DNA of 7,289 nucleotides. Origin: Nitrososphaerota archaeon. GTDB lineage: Archaea; Thermoproteota; Nitrososphaeria; Nitrososphaerales; UBA183. Within the stretch, counting starts at the first letter, position 1. Every line of letters starts with the position of its first letter. The notes below the pieces were generated by a model. The model was not told the DNA's origin, searched no databases, and saw only the letters and a list, made by a program, of their open reading frames with translations. Positions 1 through 5,190 of this stretch are shown here, piece by piece. The position numbers were made by a program, and so were the translations under genes. The stretch lies in assembly GCA_029785685.1 (NCBI GenBank), contig JAFLZE010000047.1, positions 1 to 7,289 on the forward strand, read 5' to 3'.

Positions 1-890
1 ACTCCGGGGAGCTGTTCCAGGTGATGGACGCTGTCTCGAAGACCGGGCTCGTCCACTGCATCCACGCGGAGGACAACGGGGCGGTGCGGTTCCTCTCGCG
101 CAAGATGAGAGAGGAGGGGAGGAAGGACCCGATGGCCCACTACGACTCGAGGCCGAACTTCACGGAGGGGGTCTCGGTCTTCCAGGCCGCGGCGTTCGCC
201 GAGGCGACCGGGGCCAGGCTGCACGTGGCGCACATGAGCACGGGCGAAGCAGTAGCAGCGGTCGCGGACGCGAAGAGGAGGGGGGCCGCGGTGACCGCCG
301 AGACGTGCCCCCACTACCTCTGGTTCACGAAGGAGGCGCTCCTGAAGTTCGGACCCTACGCGAAGTACAACCCTCCGCCGAGGACCAGGCGGGACGTCGA
401 CGCCCTGTGGAGGGGGGTGAGGGAAGGGGCCGTCGACATCGTGGTCACCGACCACGCGCCTCACTCGGAGGAGGAGAAGAAGGCGGGGTTCGAGGACATC
501 GCGAAGGCGCCCTCGGGGACCCCTGGAGTCGAGCTGAGGCTCCCGTTCATGCTCACCAACGGGGAGCGCCGCGGCCTGTCCGTCGCCGACGTGGTAAGGA
601 CGACGTCGACCGCCGTGGCCCGAATCTTCGGGGTCGCGGGACGGAAGGGGGACGTGAAGAGGGGGCTCGACGCGGACCTGGTCCTGGTGGACAGGAAGAA
701 GGAGTGGACGGTGAGGGCCGAAGAGCTGCAGACCAAGGCCCGGAGCATGGTCCTCTTCGACGGGGTCAGGATGAAGGGGAGGGTCAGGGCGACCATCCTC
801 AGGGGAGAGACGGTCTACGAGGACGGCGTCGGCTTCACAGGGCCGAGTGGCTCCATGATGCTGGGGCAGAAGGCCCGGGGACCGAGTTGA
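1..890 (+). CDS. pyrC: Dihydroorotase-type cyclic amidohydrolase, 5' partial
   Basis: The reading frame is open from base 3 and runs off the left edge, so the true start and roughly the first third (including the HxH metal motif and the carboxylated lysine) are not visible. About 295 residues remain. Counting from the GTG at 21, the visible amidohydrolase signatures are HAED (His15), AHMST (His71), ETCPHYL (94-100), a KYNPPPR substrate-loop motif (115-121) and TDHAPH with metal-binding Asp144, followed by APSGTPGVE. HAED, DHAPH and APSG-PGVE are typical of dihydroorotase, which interconverts carbamoyl-aspartate and dihydroorotate in cytosolic UMP synthesis. ETCPHYL and the E-x-R after PGV recall allantoinase and dihydropyrimidinase, so another cyclic ureide remains possible. 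The C-terminal strand (GRVRATILRGETVYEDG) is normal. The gene converges on the pyrB-pyrI run and its last 56 bp overlap the facing gene. Membership of the cyclic amidohydrolase family is secure; the substrate is less so. Confidence 0.75.
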   Translation, partial: SGELFQVMDAVSKTGLVHCIHAEDNGAVRFLSRKMREEGRKDPMAHYDSRPNFTEGVSVFQAAAFAEATGARLHVAHMSTGEAVAAVADAKRRGAAVTAETCPHYLWFTKEALLKFGPYAKYNPPPRTRRDVDALWRGVREGAVDIVVTDHAPHSEEEKKAGFEDIAKAPSGTPGVELRLPFMLTNGERRGLSVADVVRTTSTAVARIFGVAGRKGDVKRGLDADLVLVDRKKEWTVRAEELQTKARSMVLFDGVRMKGRVRATILRGETVYEDGVGFTGPSGSMMLGQKARGPS

Positions 891-2088
891 CCTCGTTTTC
901 GTAGATGACCGCGCCCTTCTTGACCACGAACCTGGCGACCGTCCTGCGCCTGAGGCACTCCCTCGGCGTCTCCGCGTCCAGGACGTTGAAGTCGGCCCTG
1001 CTCCCGGGCGAGAGGCCGTACCCCGCGAGGCGCATCGTCCTGGCTGCGTTGTGTGTGTCCATCCGAAGTATTGACCCGAAGTCCTCCGACGAGTTTAGCT
1101 GGCCTTCGTAGGCGAGGAGCCAGCCGTTGCGGAGCGGGTCGAAGTCGCCGAACGGGTTGTAGGGGTCGACCAGGTTGTCGAGCCCGTAGGAAACGTTGAC
1201 CCCTGCGCGGAGGAGCTCCTTGACCCTCGTCACCCCCCTCCCCAGCGGAGGCGCCTTCGTGAAGCCGCTCACCATGGCGGTGCAGGGGTTCGTTATCACG
1301 TTCAAGCCGGCGCCCCTGATCAGCCGGATTGTCTCCGCGGCCCTGGCGTCGTCCATGTAGGCAAGGGAGATGAGGTGCGAGGCAGTCGCCTTCCCTCCGA
1401 GCCCCAGGGCGCTCACCTTCTCCGCGAAGCGCTCGACCGTGGCGGTGGCGGGGTTGACGTCGCAGTGGACATCGACGTCGACCCCCAGCTCCGATGACAT
1501 CCTGGTGACCAGGTCGGTGTGGGCGTCCATGGACGCCTGCGACTGTTCCGCCTCCGGGATCCCGCCGAGGATGTCGGCCCCCTGCTCCAGGGCCCGGGCC
1601 AGCAGCTCGGGCACGCCTGAGGATTTCAGGACCCCCTCCTGGGGGAAAGCCACGACCTGGACGTCGACCACCCCTTCGAACTCCTCCTTCACCTTCGCGA
1701 GCGCCCTGACCCCCGTGAGCCCGGAGGCGTCGTCGACATCCGCGTGGGTCCTCACGAAGGTCACCCCTCCGGCCACGGCCAGGCGGAGGGCCCGGCGCGC
1801 CCGGGCGGCTATGTCGTCGGCCGTGAACCCCTTCTTCGCCTCGCGTATCCTCTCCCTCGCCTCCTGGATGGTCCTGGACTCCGGCATCCGCTCCGCCAGG
1901 AACGCCTTGTCCAGGTGGACGTGCGGCTCGACGAACGAGGGGAGGACAAGGCAGCCGCGGGCGTCTATCTCTCGTTCCCCTCTCCCAGGCACGGAGGGCT
2001 TGACATATCTGATCGTCTCGCCCTCCACTCCGATCTCGACCTTCCCTCCCCCATCCGCGACCCGCGCGTTCCTGACGACCAGGTCCAT
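835..2088 (-). CDS. Cytosine deaminase/AtzC-like metal-dependent amidohydrolase
   Basis: A 417-residue amidohydrolase-superfamily protein starting at the ATG at 2088, 8 bp after the pyrI stop; a longer frame reading back into pyrI is artefactual. After an N-terminal beta strand (MDLVVRNARV) come PHVHLDK (His56, His58, Lys61), VDVHCD (His208), ASH (His238), a GVTRVKELLRAGVNV segment and YGLDN (Asp304), then a C-terminal strand ending near YENEVN. Order and spacing match the CodA family. The HLDK lysine resembles AtzC-type isopropylammelide hydrolases more than E. coli CodA. The HCDE glutamate of CodA (Glu217) is Val211 here and the GHDD motif is GLDN, so deamination of cytosine should not be assumed. 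A triazine-, pyrimidine- or other N-heterocycle-processing hydrolase is likely. No strong ribosome binding site is visible, so translation is probably coupled to pyrI. The last ~16 residues are antisense to the end of the dihydroorotase gene and look like a non-conserved tail. Confidence 0.85.
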   Translation of the reverse strand: MDLVVRNARVADGGGKVEIGVEGETIRYVKPSVPGRGEREIDARGCLVLPSFVEPHVHLDKAFLAERMPESRTIQEARERIREAKKGFTADDIAARARRALRLAVAGGVTFVRTHADVDDASGLTGVRALAKVKEEFEGVVDVQVVAFPQEGVLKSSGVPELLARALEQGADILGGIPEAEQSQASMDAHTDLVTRMSSELGVDVDVHCDVNPATATVERFAEKVSALGLGGKATASHLISLAYMDDARAAETIRLIRGAGLNVITNPCTAMVSGFTKAPPLGRGVTRVKELLRAGVNVSYGLDNLVDPYNPFGDFDPLRNGWLLAYEGQLNSSEDFGSILRMDTHNAARTMRLAGYGLSPGSRADFNVLDAETPRECLRRRTVARFVVKKGAVIYENEVNSVPGPSAPASWSHSAL

Positions 2089-2096
2089 GGGGGCGC

Positions 2097-2534
2097 TCAG
2101 GTCCCGGGGCGCTGGCCCAAAAGCGCGGCGGCCGCCCTTTCGCCGTCGGCGTACCGCTCGCAGTAGTTGCACTGCAGCAGCAGAGGCTTGGAGCTGACTA
2201 CGCGGAACCCCGCCTTCACCGGTTCCCTGGGCTGGTTGGTGACGCAGTTGGCGTTGGCGCACTTCATGAACGCAGGAAGCGACTTCGGCGGCGCGGGCTT
2301 CACCGCCCTCTCCCTCCCGCGGCTCAGGGCGAAGACCCGCGCGTCCGGCAGGAGGAGGGCCAGCATGGAGAGCCTCGCGTCCCTCGGCCCCGCCCCCTCG
2401 AGCTCTAGGACCGCGACCCCTCCCTTCCCCTCGGACGGCGCGCCCCGGGAGGAAGGGCCGAGCACCCTGAGCGCCTTCTGGGCGTCGTCGGCGGCGACGC
2501 GGACCACGAAGACCCCCCGCGCCTCCCTCGCCAT
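2097..2534 (-). CDS. pyrI: Aspartate carbamoyltransferase regulatory chain-like protein
   Basis: A 145-residue protein of about the usual PyrI length. The C-terminal zinc domain is clear: Cys92-x4-Cys97 and Cys122-x2-Cys125, in the pattern CANANC...CNYCERY, equivalent to the four cysteines that bind zinc and dock onto catalytic chains in E. coli PyrI. The N-terminal half (residues 1-88) is where PyrI normally carries a G-T-V-I-D-H-I strand and lysines that bind ATP, CTP and UTP. Here that strand reads GVFVVRV and the later KIEN-type motif is absent, although the alternating strand/helix pattern and length suggest the same fold. The ATG lies 1 bp after the pyrB stop, with GAGGTGG and GGAG as ribosome-binding candidates inside the end of pyrB. 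Tight coupling and the zinc domain support assembly with the adjacent PyrB. Whether nucleotides still regulate the complex is doubtful. Confidence 0.85.
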   Translation of the reverse strand: MAREARGVFVVRVAADDAQKALRVLGPSSRGAPSEGKGGVAVLELEGAGPRDARLSMLALLLPDARVFALSRGRERAVKPAPPKSLPAFMKCANANCVTNQPREPVKAGFRVVSSKPLLLQCNYCERYADGERAAAALLGQRPGT

Positions 2535-2535
2535 C

Positions 2536-3483
2536 TCACTCCACCACCTCGGACAAGAGCGCCATCCTCACCGGGAGCCCGTTCGCCGCCTGCTGGAAGT
2601 ACCGGGCGTGGCGGGTGGAGTCGATGTCGAGCGGGATGTCGTCGATCCTCGGGAGGTGGTGCATCACGATCATCTCGCTGCGGGCGCCCTCGAGCATCTT
2701 CCTCGTGATGAAGTAGCTCCCCTTGAGCCTCTCGTACTCCGCCGGGTCGGCGAACCTCTCCTTCTGCAGCCTGTTGACGTAGAGGACGTCCAGCTCCCCC
2801 AGGACGTCGTCCACGCGCTCCAATTGGTGGTACCTCACGCGGGCGCCGTCGAGCTGGTCCAGGACCTCCTTCCTCATCCTCAGCGCGGGGGGGCTCACGA
2901 GGAAGAGCTCGACGTTCCTGAACATCGTCAGCGCTATGGCCAGCGACATCGCGGACCGAGTCTGCCTGAGGTCCCCCAGCAGGGCTATCTTCACGCCGTC
3001 CACTCCCCCCAGCTCCCTGCTGATGGTGTACATGTCGGTGAGGGTCTGGGTCGGGTGGTGGTGGGAGCCGTCCCCCCCGTTGAGGACGGGCACGTCGGAC
3101 ACCTCGGCGGCTAGCTTCGCGGCCCCCTCTATCTTGTGCCTCAGGACTATGACGTTGGCGTAACTGGACCCCATCCTGACGGTGTCCGCCAGGGACTCCC
3201 CTGTCACCACCCTGGCGCTGGACGGGTCGGCGAAGCCGACGGCGGACCCTCCCAGCCTGACCATGGCGGTCTCGAAGCTCAGCCTGGTCCTGGTGCTGGG
3301 CTCGAAGAACATGGTGCAGATGACGCGCCTCTTCAGAAGGTCGGTGCCCGTCTTCGTGAACCTCTTCATCCCATCCGCGGCCTGGAATACCCTCTCGACT
3401 TCGCGGCGGGAGAAGTCGGTGATAGCCACGAGGTCCCTCCCCTTCAGCCCGTCCCTCTTCGAACGAGAACCCCCCGCGGGCAA
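2536..3483 (-). CDS. pyrB: Aspartate carbamoyltransferase catalytic chain, divergent
   Basis: A 315-residue transcarbamoylase. The carbamoyl-phosphate motif FFEPSTRTRLSFE (59-71) is intact, as are Arg115-His116, HPTQTL (143-148), Arg176, and the aspartate-side motif NRLQKERF with Arg238 and Gln240, followed by HLPR (276-279) and ARYFQQA. This pattern is that of ATCase rather than ornithine carbamoyltransferase. The reaction is carbamoyl phosphate plus aspartate to carbamoyl-aspartate, in the cytosol. Unusual points: the 80s loop reads SARVVTGES (89-97) with Thr94 where catalytic Lys84 of E. coli is expected and Ala90 near Ser80; Gln174 stands for Tyr165; His276 stands for Pro266. The start is the TTG at 3483, supported by GGAGGGG six bases upstream and the lack of a better in-frame ATG before the conserved core. 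It lies 28 bp after the deacetylase-like gene and 1 bp before pyrI, so it is very probably part of one operon. Confidence 0.9.
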   Translation of the reverse strand: MPAGGSRSKRDGLKGRDLVAITDFSRREVERVFQAADGMKRFTKTGTDLLKRRVICTMFFEPSTRTRLSFETAMVRLGGSAVGFADPSSARVVTGESLADTVRMGSSYANVIVLRHKIEGAAKLAAEVSDVPVLNGGDGSHHHPTQTLTDMYTISRELGGVDGVKIALLGDLRQTRSAMSLAIALTMFRNVELFLVSPPALRMRKEVLDQLDGARVRYHQLERVDDVLGELDVLYVNRLQKERFADPAEYERLKGSYFITRKMLEGARSEMIVMHHLPRIDDIPLDIDSTRHARYFQQAANGLPVRMALLSEVVE

Positions 3484-3489
3484 CCCGGT

Positions 3490-3496
3490 CCCCTCC
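3490..3496 (-). promoter_or_regulatory. Shine-Dalgarno site of pyrB
   Basis: On the minus strand this reads GGAGGGG, six bases upstream of the TTG at 3483. It is the strongest ribosome-binding candidate near that codon and is the main reason to accept a TTG start. It sits in the 28-bp gap after the deacetylase-like gene, where no TATA-like element is seen. This fits translation from a polycistronic message rather than a separate pyrB promoter. Confidence 0.6.
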
Positions 3497-3511
3497 GAGC
3501 CTGGCCGCAGG

Positions 3512-4396
3512 TCAGTCCTTCCAGCTGTTCGCCAGATCGATTGCCCTGGCGAACCAGACGTCGGGCCTGGTCTGAATGTACTGCAGGGTCCGCTCGAGCA
3601 GCATCAGGTGGTGGGCCCTACCTGTGCTCTCTGGGTGGAGGACGAACATGTAGAATCCGTCCTTCTCGTTGTCGTACATGTAGTCGAACTCCTCTTTCCA
3701 GTTCTCGAAGACGTGCGAGGGCGCCTCCAGCCTGGGGTAGAACGAGTTGACCCCCAGGAAGTAGGCGAGGTCGTCCATTATCAGCTCGTTGACCGGGATG
3801 TTGAGCAGGTCGACCTCCTTTCCGAAGGTCGGCGGCCTGTCGAAGTGGTACACGTCCCCGTCCCTGACCTTGGAGGCGTGGAAGTCGTGCGGGCCCATGT
3901 GCTGCGAGATGTACTTGAACCCGTACTCCACCATCAGCTTGACGCTGATGGGGCTCAGCTCGTTGGCGGCGGGAATCTCGAACGGCACGCGGTAGCCGTA
4001 GGGCCTTTCGCCCGTGGTCCTCTTTATCGCGTCTATCCCCTTCTCCCACATCTCCCTCTCCTGCTTCTCGTTCAGGGAGGCCGGGCACTCGTGGAAGTAC
4101 CCATGGTGGGCGATTTCGTGCCCCTTCGAGTGCATGGTTTTGATCAGGTCAGGATAGGTGTCTGCGATGACCCCCGGGACGAAGAAGGTGGCCTTTATGC
4201 CGTACTTGTCGAGAAGGTTCAGGATCCTCGGCATCCCCGTGACGATGCCGAACTCCCCCCTCGAGAAGTTGATCGGCCCATAGTTCCCCGACCCCATGAG
4301 CCCCACCGCCCTCATCCGGAGCATTATCGACCAGGCGTCCATGTCGAAGGAAACGCAGACGGCAGCCTTCTTACCCTTCGGAAGCACCAACGACAT
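3512..4396 (-). CDS. Polysaccharide deacetylase-family (CE4/PuuE-like) hydrolase
   Basis: A 294-residue NodB-homology protein with no signal peptide or membrane segment, so probably cytoplasmic. Motif 1 is SFDMDAW (Asp18 as candidate base, Asp20 as metal ligand). Motif 2 is HEIAHHGYFHE (93-103, with His98 and His102 as likely metal ligands). Motif 3 is YGYRVP with Arg136, and a late histidine is in LHPESTGR (His254). The closing pattern, HP-x-x-x-GR followed by a helix and VWFARAIDLANSW, is typical of the cytoplasmic PuuE/allantoinase-like and HpPgdA-like branch rather than secreted chitin or peptidoglycan deacetylases. The substrate cannot be read from sequence: an N-acetyl sugar, allantoin or another cyclic amide are all possible. 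The start is the ATG at 4396. A frame extension to 4543 would run through the TATA-like site into the upstream gene and is rejected. It leads a run with pyrB, pyrI and an amidohydrolase, which favours a small cyclic-amide substrate. Confidence 0.85.
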   Translation of the reverse strand: MSLVLPKGKKAAVCVSFDMDAWSIMLRMRAVGLMGSGNYGPINFSRGEFGIVTGMPRILNLLDKYGIKATFFVPGVIADTYPDLIKTMHSKGHEIAHHGYFHECPASLNEKQEREMWEKGIDAIKRTTGERPYGYRVPFEIPAANELSPISVKLMVEYGFKYISQHMGPHDFHASKVRDGDVYHFDRPPTFGKEVDLLNIPVNELIMDDLAYFLGVNSFYPRLEAPSHVFENWKEEFDYMYDNEKDGFYMFVLHPESTGRAHHLMLLERTLQYIQTRPDVWFARAIDLANSWKD

Positions 4397-4424
4397 CGCT
4401 GCTCGGCACGGGTGAAGGAGCACT

Positions 4425-4433
4425 GTATAAAAA
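4425..4433 (-). promoter_or_regulatory. TATA-box-like promoter of the deacetylase-pyrB-pyrI run
   Basis: The minus strand reads TTTTTATAC, preceded by purine-rich GCAGA as a possible BRE. The element is centred about 33 bp upstream of the ATG at 4396, which predicts a start of transcription only a few bases before that codon and hence a very short leader. No Shine-Dalgarno sequence is seen there. It is the only convincing promoter seen between 4470 and 2088, so it may drive all four genes. The T5 run could also end transcription of the pyroglutamyl-peptidase-like gene upstream. Confidence 0.6.
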
Positions 4434-4469
4434 TCTGCGTCGGGCCCAATCCCTTCCGGCTCCGGATCG

Positions 4470-5087
4470 CTAGTCCCTCTCGCCAGCCAAAGCCTTCGTG
4501 CACGCCCCGATCGAAGCCCTGACGGCCCGCGCCTCGTCCTCAAGCCCCATGCCGGGCCCCCCCGCGCCGAACATTCCCGGGAGCGGGGGGAGGTGCAGCT
4601 GCCCCACCAGGCACCCTCCCCCTCTCAGGGAGGCCCAGTGGAGCAGCGAATACAGCGCGGCGTTCCTCACGTGGGTCCCGGCTTCGTAGGATGGGAAGGC
4701 GGGGAGGCCGGCCCCCCTGATGGCAGCGACCACGGCGTCTGCGGGGAGGGTGGATGCGTAGACGAGGGGGCCCCCGGGGACGACCGGGACCCCTGAGGGG
4801 GTGTTCCCTTCGTGGTCGGGGATCACCTTGTCCCCGACGAAGGAGCTCATGACGTTCACCGCAATCCTTTCGACCTTGACCCAGGGGGGGAGGTCCCACG
4901 CCAGCGAGATGGCCACGTCGGGGCTCCACCTCCGCAGCGCCCTGGCGGCCTGCTCGGAAATCGTGCGGAAGTCTTCTACCAGCTCGGCCCCGACGGCTTC
5001 GCCCGTCCGTTCGAACTCGGACACGAGCTCCATCGACGGGCTCCTTCTGCCAGGGAGGGGCGTGAACCCCGTCAGAAGGACGCGCAC
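4470..5087 (-). CDS. Pyroglutamyl-peptidase I (C15) homologue lacking the catalytic cysteine
   Basis: A 205-residue protein, close to the usual length of about 200-215. The C15 fold signatures run in order: VRVLLTGFTPLPG (1-13), a VERIAVNV strand with Glu73, IPDHEG (89-94), VPGGPLVYASTLP (103-115), EAGTHVRNAALYSLLHW (135-151) and LHLPPLPG with His165. Active family members, which remove N-terminal pyroglutamate from peptides, use a Glu-Cys-His triad. Glu and His are kept, but the AG-x-x-x-C-N cysteine is Arg141 (codon AGG). The GQAGGR-type loop is also lost (SLAWDLPP), and the FEPFGG pocket reads FTPLPG. A cysteine nearby (Cys159) is not at the catalytic position. It is probably a pseudoenzyme or has another function. 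The start is taken as the GTG at 5087, because the conserved first strand begins there and a TATA-like site lies 26-33 bp upstream; longer readings to 5270 would enter the divergent gene. Confidence 0.85.
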   Translation of the reverse strand: MRVLLTGFTPLPGRRSPSMELVSEFERTGEAVGAELVEDFRTISEQAARALRRWSPDVAISLAWDLPPWVKVERIAVNVMSSFVGDKVIPDHEGNTPSGVPVVPGGPLVYASTLPADAVVAAIRGAGLPAFPSYEAGTHVRNAALYSLLHWASLRGGGCLVGQLHLPPLPGMFGAGGPGMGLEDEARAVRASIGACTKALAGERD

Positions 5088-5112
5088 GGGGCGGCCAGGA
5101 AGCGGCCTACGG

Positions 5113-5120
5113 CTATAAGA
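5113..5120 (-). promoter_or_regulatory. TATA-box-like promoter of the pyroglutamyl-peptidase homologue
   Basis: The minus strand reads TCTTATAG, centred about 29 bp upstream of the GTG at 5087. That spacing is what a leaderless archaeal transcript would show, and there is no Shine-Dalgarno motif before the GTG. This site argues for the short start and against upstream alternatives. Confidence 0.5.
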
Positions 5121-5157
5121 GTTCGGAGCGCGCCGTCCGTCGGAAGCCCGGTTCAGG

Positions 5158-5164
5158 TTAATAT
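5158..5164 (+). promoter_or_regulatory. TATA-box-like promoter of the phosphoesterase gene
   Basis: TTAATAT is the only AT-rich run in an otherwise GC-rich spacer and is centred about 30 bp upstream of the GTG at 5191, suggesting a leaderless or near-leaderless message. It lies back to back with the minus-strand TATA-like site at 5113-5120, so the 103-bp spacer (5088-5190) serves as a divergent promoter. Nothing else was recognised in the spacer. Confidence 0.5.
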
Positions 5165-5190
5165 CCCGTCGGGTCGCTGCCGGGGGCGGC

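Noticed and set aside
1370..2197. Open + strand frame (275 codons) antisense to the CodA-like gene and pyrI
   Set aside because: Composition rich in Ser, Arg, Ala and Thr with no motif; it is a shadow of the real minus-strand genes.
2167..3114. Open + strand frame (315 codons) antisense to pyrI and pyrB
   Set aside because: Low-complexity shadow translation (rich in His, Pro, Val, Leu) opposite clear pyrB and pyrI motifs.
4455..4466. Small perfect inverted repeat (TCCGG-CT-CCGGA) just after the pyroglutamyl-peptidase homologue stop
   Set aside because: A 5-bp stem with a 2-base loop is too short and common in GC-rich DNA to call a terminator or operator, although an oligo-T run lies about 25 bp further on.
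3182..4522. Long + strand open frame (446 codons) antisense to the deacetylase-like gene and pyrB
   Set aside because: It has no recognisable domain, and both genes on the other strand have complete conserved motifs. Long stop-free antisense frames are common in GC-rich coding DNA.
4397..4543. N-terminal extension of the deacetylase-like protein
   Set aside because: It would need a start inside the 3' end of the upstream gene and would cross the TATA-like site. The extra 49 residues are Arg-rich and unlike the family.
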